A stretch of DNA of 64,000 nucleotides from assembly GCA_003415625.1 (NCBI GenBank), contig PYIU01000001.1:186001-250000 (forward strand), read 5' to 3'. The translations under genes were made by a program, and so were the position numbers. The notes under the pieces are model-generated. The model saw only the letters and a program-made list of their open reading frames with translations. It did not search any database and was not told the DNA's origin. The DNA is from Aquanectria penicillioides. Taxonomy: Eukaryota > Ascomycota > Sordariomycetes > Hypocreales > Nectriaceae. Below are positions 45,733 to 57,918 of this stretch, piece by piece. The number at the start of each line of letters is the position of its first letter. Position 1 is the stretch's first letter.

Positions 45733-48243
45733 ATGCGAGAAGCCAAGATAGAAAAGCGCAACAGGCCGCCCAAGTCCTGTGAGCCTTGCCGCATTCGAAA
45801 GTGAGTGCACGACAAGCTTCCGGCAAAATTCTATTGTATCATGAGTTGAGGCGTAATATCTGACAGCACTTGTCTTTGTGCCTAGGTTGAAGTGCAATCG
45901 CGCCCTACCTTGTGATACTTGCATTAGAAGAGGCAAGCATGCAGTGTGTCAATATGCTCCAAACGCGGATCGGAATGACAGTCGCGAACCTCAGAAAGAA
46001 TCCGTCACCGAACGTTTAAAAAACTTGGAGCAACTTATATCTTCTCTGGCGCAGAATAGTGAAAATGGTCGACAAAAGTCGTTCATGGCTGCTACGGAGC
46101 ATCACCCGGTCAGGCCAGACGAGACTCCGAGAGAGAAAACGTCAGGCCTAGTGTCCGAACCTAATACCTCCATAAGAGATGAATCAGAACCCCTCAGCGG
46201 CGTCCTTCTTGGGGGAAACCAAGTCAAATATGTTGATTCCAGCCATTGGTCATCTATCTTGGAAGACATCAAAGGCATTCGAGAGCAATTGTCTTCTCCA
46301 AATCCCCAGGGTCAGTCCTCAACAGGTGATTCTTCAACCACGAGTGCAAAAGGAACTCCTGTCGAGGAATCCCAAGTGGAAATGGATATCCTATTTGGGT
46401 CCATGGGGGAGTTGAACTTGCAGCAAACCCTCAATGCTTTGCCGTCTAGACACATTTGTGACAATCTTGTCGCGTACTATTTCCGGTCGCGATATATAAT
46501 ATTGCGTAAGCGCTGGCTCTCTCTGGCACAGATTCCGTCCATTTCAGCCAACTAAAGTATTATTTTTAGCCATCCTCCATCCTGTCAAGTTTCAACAAGA
46601 GGTAAGCATCAGTAATCCCGTCGAAATTCGTGAGTGGGTTTCTTACAAAAGAGCCGTTTAGTATGAGGCGTTCTGGAAAGCGCCGACCGAGACCTCCATT
46701 ATCTGGGTTGGTCTCCTCTTTGCCGTACTCAGCTTGGCTGCAGGCCTATCTGAACTCTCAAGCAGGAGCCACGGGTTGCAATCCCTCGTGCCTCCACCCA
46801 AACTTCTCTCCAAGAAAACTGAAGAGTGTCTCATCTTAGGCAATTACACGGAAGCCAATGAGCACAGCCTTGAGGCAATGATGATTCACCTCCAAAGCTG
46901 CTTCCTGCGTACGAAAGACGTCGAGGTCAATCTTTGGTTCCTGGGAGGCGTCATCATTCGCCTCGCAATTAGAAAGGGCTACCACCGTGATCCAACGAGA
47001 CTTCCAGGGTCTCCATTGTCGCCGTTTGAGGGCGAGATGCGTCGCAGGATCTGGGCCAGCATATTCCAAGTTGATGCGCTCATGTCATTTCAAATAGGAC
47101 TCCCCAGCATGATCCCATCTGAGTATTGCGACACGGAGCTGCCGAGCAACCTCGATTACTCTGACTTCAGCCCAGAGACTTTAAAATTGCCACCCTCCCG
47201 GCCATTTTCCGATTATACGTCGATTCTCTATACCATTGTCAAAGCTTCGATCATGTCCATGTTCAAAGTGGTTGTTGGACATACGCGATCCCTTGTGCCG
47301 CCTCCTTACGAAAGCACGATGGCTCTTGACCAGAAGATTAGAGATGCGTACGGAAATATGCCGGACAATTTCAAGTATCGACCACTGAGTCAGTCTGTAA
47401 TTGACAGCCCCGGAGTTATCATGAACAGAGTCACAATAGAGATGCTTCACCTCAAAAGCATCATCGTTCTCCATCGGCAATATATCACAAATCTGCAAGA
47501 TCCTCGGTATGACGTCCCCAGACGCGCATGTCTAGAGGCAGCCGGACAGATTCTCGACAGGCAAACCGAATTATATGACGTGATTCAGCCTGGTGGCCAG
47601 CTGCATGATGAGAGATGGATGATAACCGTGCTTACGACCAACGATTTCATCCTTGCTGACATGGTTATATGTTTGGACCTCAACATTAGGCTGCGACGGT
47701 CTGAAAGTATAGCCGAGAGAGGCATGTTGATGTCTAAACAGTGTGGCGATGACTTTGGGAGATACTTTGCGGCTATCCAGCGATCGTATCAAATCTGGGA
47801 GAAAATAAGTGCCCACTCATCCGAAGCGCGCACCGTGGCCTACGCTTTGGAGTCAACAATCCTCAGAATAAACAATCACATGAATGCTCAATCTGACCAA
47901 CCAGCTTTCCAACCTCTACAAGCCAGGCCTTCTCCTAGTATTTTCCCGGGCCACATGAAATCAACCTCTTTGGATCAACTCCCCGATATGACAGATGGGA
48001 TGGAGTACATTGACTGGGTATGTGATATAACATTCAGCCCTGCCATTGCGTTTGTCTTTTTTGTCGTATTTTTGGTCGGTTTTTTTTTTTCAGAGAAGAG
48101 AACCACTGCTAAAAGCCATTCTTTCTATTCAGAGCGTTCTTGACAATTACTTTCAAGACCCGCCCAGCGAAGAGTTGGATTTGGACTATTGGATTTTAGA
48201 CACTGCTGGACCGATGGGTTCTTTTGATGCAGCAAGATTTTAG
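45733..48243 (+). CDS. Zn2Cys6 transcription factor with fungal-specific regulatory domain
   Basis: Five exons (45733-45800, 45886-46505, 46570-46601, 46662-48017, 48094-48243) give 741 residues. The third exon is only 32 nt. The zinc cluster spans Cys16, Cys19, Cys26, Cys32, Cys35 and Cys44, with the first intron inside it. A coiled coil (ERLKNLEQLISSLAQ) follows as a dimerisation helix. The regulatory domain has LAIRKGYHRDPTRLPGSPLS and EMRRRIWASIFQVDALMSFQ, the usual core motif. It is divergent from the SDR. Its last intron has a long T tract before the acceptor. Confidence 0.92.
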
Positions 48244-49777
48244 GACTCCAGCCTCGATGGAACATGGTCTACGAAGTGCTAAAATGTCTTCTCCCCTTGA
48301 CACCATAAAATGTGGTATTCAGTAGCATGGTCACTGAAAGGGGGGACAAAAACCCAGGAAGGAAATAGACTTTTGAGAATACCAACACCACCCAGAGAAC
48401 TGGATGTCTTGTGAGGGAAACGGGAAGTTAGAGTGGAAGGTGGAGAATAAATACATAAATGACTAAAAAATAGTAAACTCGATTGAATCGTCCAAAATAA
48501 ACGTGAATAAATACCAAGCTAACCTAATCAAGTGGAAGCACGGAAAAGAACATCAACATCGGCCAAAAAAGGTATGTATTAGGGATGCTTGTCGGGGCAG
48601 CCTTGGTATTAAGTCCAGCCGGCTTTTCTACTGAGATGGATGTTACTAAATCCATCTTGACCAATTATAAATACAATTACCCTGTACCAACTTTCACCGA
48701 CTCATCTCATAACCATTTGATGTCTAGTCTGTAGCCTCACGACTCATTCTCATATTCTCCGTAGCTGAACTTGCTACATACTAGGCTACCACTTGATGCA
48801 TGCCGCAACAATTTCTTAGTAACCTCGCCAGAGCACTACGATATGGGGGTATTCTTTTTGGCTCTTTGTCAAGCATAAGACGGAACGATGCATAATCACA
48901 CAGATTCCCCTTTTAGGGTGTGCAGGTAAACTTTGTAGTTGAATTGGAATTTCTTTTAGGTGTAAATAGACACGGTTCTACGAGCCATCCTCGCAAACGG
49001 TTTGCGTCATCTTGGTCGCTTGAACACACTCCACATCCTAGAAGTACTTACCTCGAAGCTCTGGAGGGGAAAGAAACGACAAAATCCGAGGAGAACTGGA
49101 TGAGATGGATGGATCTGTTGTAGCGTATTGTCTTGAAGTCCAATGTGGGATTCCTAAAATTCACAGAATCATGTCGTTGTGGAATGGCGGAGTGACTTTA
49201 TGCTCGCTGTTGGCGACATTGTTATCATGATTAGGTGGCATGATTAGCTCCCAATTACAAAAATGGGTCGGGTTGCATAGTCTTCCTTAACCCTCACGGG
49301 GTTTATTTTTATTGTATTTCTTTTTGGGAAGAAAAACAAGCCTATCTCCGTAGTTTCTTCCCCGCCCCCCAACTGGCCATGGCCACTCACTCCCTCCTCA
49401 CAGCACATCCATCTACCTCATATTGCCAACCAATCATGATCGAGGTGTCCGTCCTCACTGAGCGAAATTAGTTCCAGGCGGTCAGTGTGTAGCGTCGATG
49501 GCGTGGGATTTGATTGGACCCGCCTCCGGGCCGCGACCTAATGGAATCGGCGGCGTCAATGGTGGAATGCAGAATGCATGAGGTGGCTTGCGGCCTGAAT
49601 GAGTGGCCAATCAAAGCTCCCTTGTCCGTCCATCGCCAGAGAAGACCATAAGGGAGGGCACTTACATAAAGAGCAGACGGCATGAGCCATCTACGGAACC
49701 AAGAGCTCTCCCCGAGGCCGTAATTAGACGAGGACGATACCCACGGGACAATTCGGCATCCAACTCTGCTCTCCACA
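48244..49777. other. Intergenic, 1.5 kb
   Basis: Between the regulator and the CHR transporter, on the same strand. A 67-codon frame at 48920-49123 has no family likeness. The last 400 nt are CT-rich and form a likely promoter and leader. Confidence 0.3.
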
Positions 49778-51484
49778 ATGACGGAAAAGTCTACGCCATC
49801 GACATCGACCGCGGTCATGGACAAGACCGCAGATGTCGAGTCGCAGAATGTAGATGTTACTCAACCAGACATCGACAGAGAACCCATACCCGAGGCTTCC
49901 TCTTCCAGCGATGACCCGGAGTTAGACGATAACTCAAACGTGCCGAAACTCTCATATATCAAGCTTTTCTGGTTCTTCCTTTACAACTTCGGGCTCTTTG
50001 CCTGGGGCGGACCCGTCGCGCAGATCTCTCTCATCAAAGACAAGCTAGTGATCCAAGACAAGTGGATCACTCTCCAACGCTTCCAGCGCGTCTTTTCCGT
50101 CTATCAGATCCTCCCCGGCCCCGAGGCTGCCGAGCTGTGCATGTTCTTCGGCTGCCTGTCTGCGGGCAGGATTGGCGGCATTATTGCAGGCATGGCATTT
50201 ATCCTTCCAGGGTTCGTGTTGATGCTCCTGGCTAGCTACCTGTATTCATTGGCTGGGTTTGAGAACAAGTACTTTAATGCTTCGTTCCGGGCTTTGCAGC
50301 CCATCGTCGCGGCAATGGTATGGAGTCGGTCCCTGCTCGGGTCTTATCCAAGGTTGGCACTACATACTGACGCCAAGCTATAGATTTTGAGAGCAACTCA
50401 CAAAATAACAGATCACTCAGTCAGGAAACACGCAACGAAAGATATTGACCCCTTCCTCGTGATTGCAGCTGTGTGCACGGCAATCAACGGTGCACTTCAC
50501 ATAAACATGTCAGTGCCCATCTCCAATCTCTCAACCACTCAAGACATTCTACATACTCTTACACCCGAGATATGAATCAATTTGTGCTTTCTCTGCAAAT
50601 ACACAAAGCAAGAGAAAACGGTGACTAATTTCCTTTTCTAGCTTCATTTCTCTGGGTCTCTACGGGGTAATCTACACCTTCGTTGTCAGGCGCCTTTGGA
50701 TCCCCGCAGCCTTGCTCTTTGTCTTGCAATACGTCGCGTATGCAGTTTATGTCGTCTTTCGCGGCGTGCCATCTCCAGTGTCACTGGCTCTCGGCATCGC
50801 CCAGACACCCTCCCTCATCAACCTCTTCGTGCTCGGACTGGTAGCCGGGACGCTGTCGTTCGGCGGTGCGTACACGGCTATTCCATTCGTGCAAGTCGAG
50901 GCTGTCTTGATGGGCGCGTGGCTTCCGCAGAGCGTCTTCATCGACGGAATCGCCATTGGAAACATCCTGCCGGCACCACTGGTGATTTTTGCCACTTTTG
51001 TGGGATTCCAAGGCGCATATATTGATGGATCTATCGGCAACGCGTTTGCAGGGGCGGTTATAATCACGTTGGGCATGTTTTTCCCCTGTTTCCTATTCAC
51101 CATTGCCGGCCATGAATTGCTAGAGAAGTTGGTCCGGAACAAGGTATGTGCAGCTTGACCCCCCAACGTGATGAATGCGGCAGCCTGGCTAATAGACTTC
51201 AACACCAGTTCCTTGCTAGCTTCTTTGATGGCTTGTGCGGCTCGGTCATTGGCGTTATTGCCATCATCGCGGTCCAGATCCTCAAAGCAAGTATCGAGGG
51301 CCCCGTGAGCAAGGTGAAGGACAAGCCCATTGGGGAGGTGATTGACACAGTGAGTCAAATCGGTCCGGCCGCGGTTTTGTTCATGCTCGCGCTGGCAGCT
51401 CTTTACAAGTTTACCAATAAGTACACCCCACTCTTGTTGGTGATTATGGGCGCAGTGGCGGGACAGTTCGTCTTTGTGGACTAG
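49778..51484 (+). CDS. CHR-family chromate ion transporter
   Basis: Four exons (49778-50317, 50384-50508, 50642-51143, 51209-51484) give 480 residues. After a polar N-terminal tail the protein shows the two-copy layout of long CHR proteins. Copy one has FGLFAWGGPVAQISLIKD and YQILPGPEAAELCMFFG. Copy two has GTLSFGGAYTAIPFVQVEAV and FIDGIAIGNILPAPLVIFAT. Ten or so hydrophobic segments fit a plasma-membrane transporter. Bacterial ChrA and Neurospora Chr-1 move chromate; Chr-1 imports it, which makes cells sensitive. The direction here cannot be told from sequence. Confidence 0.94.
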
Positions 51485-52267
51485 GTCAAGAAACTTACAT
51501 GACCTGCGCGTGGACGGAACCACGGACCCGAGTTGTGGAAAAAATGTAGGAATGGGCAGGCCAGTGGATGGATCTTGGAAATATGAGATTGATGAGAGCA
51601 TTTAGGACTCATTATTGTGAATCTGAGTCCCTGGTGTTGCCGATGGACGCACGGAATTGGCAGTTCAAACTAGTGTTGAAGGGTAATACGTGCAGAATCG
51701 TGGCTCGCGATGTACGTTATTGTATGGGGGGCTTATTAGAACTTTTGCAGGGCCACAAATGAGCACTAATGCGCCAACGAAAGCTTATCTTTGCTAGATA
51801 ATTTAGAAAGAGAAAATCCATGGAAGATATTTTCATTGTGGCACCGGGACAGCCCGGCCATACTAGGGATTCCGATCTGCCAAGCTCTTGTGGAACACTG
51901 CCCTCGTCGTGAATAACCACTCGCTCTATGTGAAATATATGTACGGCACTACCCAAAGGGTGCCACAAAGGCTGTATATTCATGCGAATATCGTGGATTG
52001 GCAATTGAGGGAGGGAGTTTATGTGATCTTATCGTTCTGCGAACTTCATGCACCCCCCTGTGAGCCTTGACACAACTTACCTATGCAACCCGATCAGCCA
52101 TCATTTCTCTCGCTTTTAATAGGTGAAACCGTGTAGAACCCAGAAAATGGCCAGACAGAGAGTCTTTGATGTTGTGATTGTGAGGGATGACGGGTTATGG
52201 CATGCATCTGTATCAACCGTCTGAAAATGGATCTGTGGTTCATCGCCCTTCCTCCGCTGTTCATCAC
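51485..52267. other. Convergent intergenic spacer
   Basis: 3' flanks of the CHR gene and of the bZIP gene on the other strand. Nothing was recognised in 780 nt. Confidence 0.35.
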
Positions 52268-53140
52268 CTACCCGCACATATCATCGAGAGCCTGCCATAC
52301 AGCTTTTGATTTGACGGCACATCCGCCTTTACCATTGGCCGTGCAGCCACTTTCCAACACCCGGGCAATGTCATCCATCTTCTCTTCGGAGGTGGCGTAG
52401 CGCATAAGCATCTCGTACGCCTTCCCACACTCGACGTCCCCTCCCTGTTGCCCGGTATCCTGGACCGTTTCAGCCGAGTTTGACGGGGCCGAGATCTGGG
52501 TAATGTCTGCAGCGGGATTTTCGGCGAGGCGAGAGAGAAGTTTGCATGGAGGTGGTTGCTTGCACTGGCCATTGCGACTCTGCTGCGGCAAACTGCTCGT
52601 TGTCAAGGCCTGGGGTGTTACCGCCGAGCCCACAGCGTTGCATGGGGTAGACTTGTTGCATGGACTAGACTTGTTGTCTCGAGGCAATTCGACGCCGTCA
52701 GGCCGGTCCGTCTGATGCTCTTTGGCGTCTCTCTTCGAAGCCTCGCCCTGGTGGCCAGCCACAAAGGCCGCGCATTTTTGGGCCTTGTGCTCTATTTCGC
52801 GACGCAGCGCGCAGTTCGCGCCGTTCACGCCGTCGACGGAGTTCTTCTGTCCCGCCCACGCATCAATGTCTTTGTCGCAGAAGCCGGCGAGTCGAAGGAG
52901 CTCGCGGAGTCGTCCGTTCTCGGCCGCGACCTGCCGTGCCGCCAGCTGCACCTCTCTTGTGGCCTGCACTCCTTGCTGCCGCGCATCTGCGAGCTTGCGC
53001 TCGAGATCTGACACGTATTCTTTGCGGCGCGCCCGGTACCGGCGCTTGTTCTCCGTCAGCCGGGAGGTTTTTGCGACGTCAGACGGGTGTGTTTGACGCT
53101 GAGGCGTGTCCGCAGAGCTGACATTTGTAGTGTCCAGCAT
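52268..53140 (-). CDS. bZIP transcription factor
   Basis: A single exon of 290 residues; the first ATG in frame is at 53140 (MLDTTNVSSADTPQRQ). The basic region ENKRRYRARRKEYVSDLERK is of the fungal R-x-R-A-R-R-K-E-Y type. It runs into a long coiled coil up to RELLRLAGF. The second half is Cys-, Gln- and Ser-rich without a known domain. It ends with KAYEMLMRYATSEEKMDDIA, a segment seen at the C-terminus of relatives. It lies 600 nt from a Zn2Cys6 gene on the same strand. Confidence 0.9.
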   Translation of the reverse strand: MLDTTNVSSADTPQRQTHPSDVAKTSRLTENKRRYRARRKEYVSDLERKLADARQQGVQATREVQLAARQVAAENGRLRELLRLAGFCDKDIDAWAGQKNSVDGVNGANCALRREIEHKAQKCAAFVAGHQGEASKRDAKEHQTDRPDGVELPRDNKSSPCNKSTPCNAVGSAVTPQALTTSSLPQQSRNGQCKQPPPCKLLSRLAENPAADITQISAPSNSAETVQDTGQQGGDVECGKAYEMLMRYATSEEKMDDIARVLESGCTANGKGGCAVKSKAVWQALDDMCG

Positions 53141-53738
53141 CGCCTTTGCGAGAGTTGCCAAGTTCTTAGACTTGTTTTCCTAGTTTCTATTTTTCACACG
53201 CAGAGCTCAGCCGACGGCGACAAGACACATGCTCGGGAAGTGTTCAAGTGAATGAATGATGGCGGAGTTGAGTCTTGGAGCTACCAAGTCAAGTTGTCCG
53301 AGACCATCTGGCAGTTGTGTCACGTGGTGGCGTTTATTATTCTCATATCAAACCAATTCCGAGCCGAGCTCAAAACCGTCAGCAACTCGATGCTCAACTT
53401 CTAGAATCCGGATCCTGTCGCCATCTTCAAGCTATGGAGCACTGAGAAGCCGACTATTTGGTTTCGGCAGGTCCATGGCGGGGATGCGATATGACGAGCT
53501 ATACGTGCTATGGGGATGGGATCTGGGTGGCTTGCAGAGTTTGCCGTGGCTCCTTCATTGGCGCTCGCCCACTTATCTAATGTAGTCTTGACAGCATCGG
53601 CGCTTTGAGATCTTGGCCATCCCATAATTACCTCCAATAATAACTGCTAGTGTTTTTTATGTAGTCTAGCGTTGGATATGTTTAAAGGTACCCAATACAC
53701 GATGAACAATAAGCTAAAGGCTGTCAAGTGGCGCCATT
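53141..53738. other. Intergenic between two minus-strand regulators
   Basis: Promoter of the bZIP gene and 3' flank of the Zn2Cys6 gene. No gene was recognised. Confidence 0.35.
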
Positions 53739-55454
53739 TTAAAGGAAGAATTTTCCGAATTGATTCGCAGATCCCATGTCTATCTTTTGTCCCATCCTTG
53801 ATTTCAGCCACTGAAATGCTTTTTGGTAAGGTTTTCCATAGCGAGCTAGTTGCTCGAAGCGATTTAGAATCCAGTCCTGATATATGGCATCATCCGTCTC
53901 TAGCATAACCAGGAATAATGGCCAAGCCACCCTCGAAATAGCACTTTCGCCGTCTTTTTTCCAGCCGTACATGGCTAAACTCAATATTATCTTGATTGCT
54001 TCAGTCTTTCGTACCTCACTTCGATCCATATCGATGATGGAACAGAGGTCCAAAACGCTGCCATAGTATTGTGGCACCACCCAGCATAGGGTCATCAAAA
54101 ATCCTTCATCAAATTGATTTAGCCGCGCAGGTAGATCCGTGGCTGTCGTAAATATTCCATGGTATTGTTCTCGTAAGTTGTCAATCATTTGCTTCGCAGC
54201 ACCCATCAGAGAAGCCATCTTCGAACCCCCTTTCCTAATCCGCGCGGCCATCAATCGCAGGGTGGAGCAATGTCGATACAGCTGAAAAGCAGATTCGTTT
54301 TCGCTGTCATATAAGACCTCAGCTAGAGGATATTCGGTACCCCAGGTCGTCTGGAACAATGGTGCTGATTGCTCATATATGCTAGACAGAAATTGAAACC
54401 ACGGCATTTCTGGTTCCGCAGTATCGCCAAGGCCCATCGATTCTGCTAGCGACCGATTAAGATGACCTCCTAGGCCAAATGACGAAGCTCGAGCATCAAG
54501 TACTGTTAGACGTACCAGCAGTCGGCTAGTCAAGCACGAAAGGCTTCGGGCCTTGCTGGTCTGGAGTTGATATGAAGTTGAGTATTCGATACCCGAGCTC
54601 AACAGCTTCAATAAGCAATGCAAATTGGCTTCGATAATGGACGCCGCGCCTTGTAGATGCTTGCAGATCGCCTGCCCAGTCATGTCGTCGCCGAAGCATT
54701 CCTCGTAGGTGAGCATAAGCCAAAGCGTCGCCAGAACCTTGTTCAACTCAGGTGGAGCCAGTGTTGCGTTGATTGTCTGGCTGAAAAGGCGAATCGCCTC
54801 GCAATGATGATGCAGAGCTTCAAGGCTCAGTTCGCGGCGCTCGTCCCGTCTCAACACATCCAGGGATGCTGCAAGATACTGCTTGCCGATGGCCAGGACT
54901 ATTTGCATGATGAGAGCTGATGAGGTTCCGAGCTGGAAAATAATGGCTGGAACAGAATAGGTGGGATTTTTGGTGTCATGCAGGCTAACAAAGACGGTTC
55001 TGTATAGAGATATGGCCTCGTGGTCCCTTGAGCTCAGACAAAGTCCAGACTGCGCATGGTGCAGTTTAGGCAAAAGCGTGCATGAACCCCAGTCCATGCT
55101 AATATGGATTTGCCGCGAAGTTTGATCCATAGCATCTGCGTCTGTATCTGTATCTGCATCTGCATCTGAAGCGCCGGTTCTCGAAAGTTGAGTGCCAAGG
55201 GACATGCCGCAGCTTTGGCCATGGCGCAATTGCTTGTCGCTCTCTTGTTGCCTCTCCGGCCTGTTTCTCCGCGGCTCCGGGAGCCACGACCACTCGCATG
55301 GCCTCGAGAGGTTTGCGCAGCGGCGGCAGACAGGTTTTGTCTCGTCGCATTTGACCTTTCTACGACGACAAGTGCGGCATCCAGTGCGCGATCGGGGCCC
55401 GCTCCGATTGCCAAAAGCACCAATATAGACTGGGCTAGAAGCCTCAAGCGCCAT
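53739..55454 (-). CDS. Zn2Cys6 transcription factor
   Basis: One uninterrupted frame of 571 residues from ATG at 55454. The zinc cluster is Cys26-x2-Cys29-x6-Cys36-x6-Cys43-x2-Cys46-x6-Cys53 (TGCRTCRRRKVKC start). An Asp-Ala-Asp-Thr run near residue 100 comes from a short codon repeat. The rest is the fungal-specific domain of the PF11951 kind, with LMLTYEECFGDDMTGQAICK and HLQGAASIIEANL as markers. It lies head to head with the aminotransferase gene, the usual arrangement for a pathway-specific activator. Confidence 0.93.
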   Translation of the reverse strand: MALEASSPVYIGAFGNRSGPRSRTGCRTCRRRKVKCDETKPVCRRCANLSRPCEWSWLPEPRRNRPERQQESDKQLRHGQSCGMSLGTQLSRTGASDADADTDTDADAMDQTSRQIHISMDWGSCTLLPKLHHAQSGLCLSSRDHEAISLYRTVFVSLHDTKNPTYSVPAIIFQLGTSSALIMQIVLAIGKQYLAASLDVLRRDERRELSLEALHHHCEAIRLFSQTINATLAPPELNKVLATLWLMLTYEECFGDDMTGQAICKHLQGAASIIEANLHCLLKLLSSGIEYSTSYQLQTSKARSLSCLTSRLLVRLTVLDARASSFGLGGHLNRSLAESMGLGDTAEPEMPWFQFLSSIYEQSAPLFQTTWGTEYPLAEVLYDSENESAFQLYRHCSTLRLMAARIRKGGSKMASLMGAAKQMIDNLREQYHGIFTTATDLPARLNQFDEGFLMTLCWVVPQYYGSVLDLCSIIDMDRSEVRKTEAIKIILSLAMYGWKKDGESAISRVAWPLFLVMLETDDAIYQDWILNRFEQLARYGKPYQKAFQWLKSRMGQKIDMGSANQFGKFFL

Positions 55455-56016
55455 GATAAGAAAGCCCGGGGCTCAGGAGCGAGGGCTCCAGAATTTCGCA
55501 GAGCCTCCAAAGGGATTGATAAAGCAGGTCTTGATATGATATGCACAGACGCATCAAGCCTCAGCATGGATGGCCACAGGGAAATCTTTTTCCTCTGAGA
55601 GCAGACCTGACTCCGAAGGCTTCAGTCGGTTAATCTCGGTCTGGCAAGGCGATTCCCCCCTTGTCCATGACCAAACCAGTCTCCACAGGTCGGGCCGGTG
55701 GCTCAGGGCCACGAGGACGAAATTGTTGGTCTTTGGGCCTGGTTTTAGCACGGGTTTTACGCTGATAGCCGAGCATGAACTTGCTAGACCCACTGATAGG
55801 TGGCTTGTTATTGTCGTTTGATTTATTGACAATGCCAAGCGGTTTTTGGCTTCGATCCATTGAGGATCCACTGCGGAGAAGCAGTCGAAGAGTCACAGAA
55901 TGCTTCTTCCTACTATATATATATAAGTTGTCTTGATTTGATATTGCCTAATAATCAAGATTGTTACAGTTTCTAATTCATCAATCACTGTCTTGTCACG
56001 TTGATAAAAATTGAAA
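55455..56016. promoter_or_regulatory. Divergent promoter (Zn2Cys6 regulator / aminotransferase)
   Basis: 562 nt between opposed starts. A strong TATA element, TATATATATATAAG at 55914-55926, lies about 90 nt before the aminotransferase ATG. No palindromic CGG pair was found by eye. Confidence 0.55.
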
Positions 56017-57363
56017 ATGGCCATCCAAAGAAAGAATTCTCACAACAAGGCCTCGCGCTTCTCGTCCTTGAAGCCTGTCAAAGCCTGCGGCCCATTTGGT
56101 CTCATTGCCCAGTACAATTCCGATCCAGCCCCTCAAAAGGTGAACCTACTTATTGGGGCCTACCGAGACGATAACGGTGCACCATGGCAATTGCAGTCTG
56201 TAGCTGAGGTATGACCTTCAGTGTTGTAAATTACATATTTGGTCCTTCGTCTAACCTTCATGTAGGCAAAGAAGAGAATCAACATTGAATCTAGCCACCA
56301 TGAATATCTTCCTCTTGCTGGCAGCTCCGAGTTTCTTCAAAACGCGAGAGAATTGGTGTTTGGCCGCAAACTTCTCGATCGCGCGAGTAATTCTGTCGTG
56401 TCCATCCAGACCATCTCTGGAACAGGCGCAAACAGCCTGATCTCCCGTTTCGCACAGGATTACATCCGCCCAGGGAATATCTGGCTGCCGGATCCCACAT
56501 GGGAGAACCACAACCACATTTGGCAAGCCAATGCTCCAGAGGTCACTCAGCGACTTTATCCCTACTACAATGCCTCGAGCAAATCCTTTGACTTTGATGG
56601 AATGATGCGCACCCTACGACAAGAAGCCCGGGACAACGACGCGATTCTCCTTCATGCCTGCGCCCACAACCCAACAGGGTTGGATCCAACAATGGAGCAG
56701 TGGAAGGAAATTGCTGTTCTTTGCAATGAAAAGAGGCTCTTTGTCATTTTCGACTCGGCATACCAAGGATTTGCATCTGGAGATGTAGATCGCGACGCCT
56801 GGGCCATGAGACACTTTTTCTTGTACCCAAACATGGAGTTTGCTGTCTGCCAGTCATTCTCCAAGAACCTAGGCCTGTATGGTGAGCGCGTCGGGGCACT
56901 GCATTTCGTAGTATCTCGCATATGTGTCCCGTCTCCTAGCCAGGCTGTGCTCGATCGCCTCATTGACGCACAGCGATGCCTCGTTTCTATGGCTCCGTTA
57001 TTCGGCGCTCGTGTTGCCAATGCGGTACTATCAGACGAGGATTTGCTAGAAATGTGGATGGAAGATTTGGTCATCATGAGCGGCCGAATCAAGGGGATGC
57101 ACAGAGCTCTATACGACGCATTGGTGACGTTGGGTGCACCAGGATCATGGGAGCACATTTTGGAGGCCACTGGCATGTTTTCTTACACGGGGTTGACTCC
57201 GGAGCAAGTTACAGAACTGCAAGAGATGCACCACGTTTACATGTTGCCATCGGGGAGAATGTCAATTTGCGGACTTACGACGGCGAATGTCGAGTACACG
57301 GCGCAAGCGATAAACTGCGTAGTTGCTGGCGAAAATGGCGGTGTATGGGAGCACACTTCTTAG
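56017..57363 (+). CDS. Aspartate-aminotransferase-like PLP enzyme (fold type I)
   Basis: Two exons (56017-56208, 56266-57363) give 429 residues. ATG 56017 (MAIQRKNSHNKASRFSSLKP) is the first in frame. GPFGLIAQYNSDPAPQKVNL is the N-terminal class motif. NPTG (199-202), Asp227 in IFDSAYQGFASG and Lys264 in QSFSKNLGLYGERVGAL are the PLP-binding set. The enzyme would swap an amino group between an amino acid and a 2-oxo acid. It lies just before a D-2-hydroxyacid dehydrogenase. Together they could turn an amino acid into its 2-hydroxy acid by way of the 2-oxo acid. The preferred amino acid cannot be told. Confidence 0.94.
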
Positions 57364-57918
57364 TTTGGGTAATATTAGGCGCTCCCTATGGGTTCGATGT
57401 TGCCTAGAGCCTCATCAACCCCTGAGATCATATCGAAAATGACGTAATAATTCTCATCATCTCGCTCTTACATCAATTGATCGGTGCCGAATCGAAATAT
57501 TTGCATGGGTGTTAACAGCGTGGCGGATCAAGATGATGGCTCGATCTGTGCCTTGATCCATTCCAGGGAGACTGACTGAATGACGCGAGTTAAATTTCGA
57601 TTCGTGGACCAGAGTTGGCACGTTTGTAAACGCCTTTTTCTCCGAATACGGCCCCACCACCAGACTGCGCCGCAGCAGATGACATATATGAAATTGTCAC
57701 GATCATGCGAGTCGGCACGACCCACCGACCCTTCGGATATCAGTCACGCACAACTAAAGTGCTGCTCGGCTATCGATATGACAAGTCATTTAGCAACACG
57801 AACAGCAAAAATGCCACGATCGATGCTCCACACAAGGCTAGAACTGGCGCCTATATGTAGTCCGTCTTACAGTGAAAATGGGTTTGAAGCAGCAGCAATA
57901 CATCAATCCTCAGCACTG
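57364..57918. other. Intergenic between aminotransferase and 2-hydroxyacid dehydrogenase
   Basis: Same-strand spacer. The dehydrogenase frame stays open upstream to about 57580, but family alignment starts at 57919, so this is called a promoter or leader. Confidence 0.4.

Noticed and set aside
50747..51601. 284-codon minus-strand open frame
   Set aside because: It is the antisense shadow of the CHR transporter exons, which have clear family motifs and splice sites.
55034..55598. Long open frames on both strands over the start of the 571-residue Zn2Cys6 gene
   Set aside because: They are shadows of the zinc-cluster and linker region, caused by GC-rich codons; no domain in the other frames.
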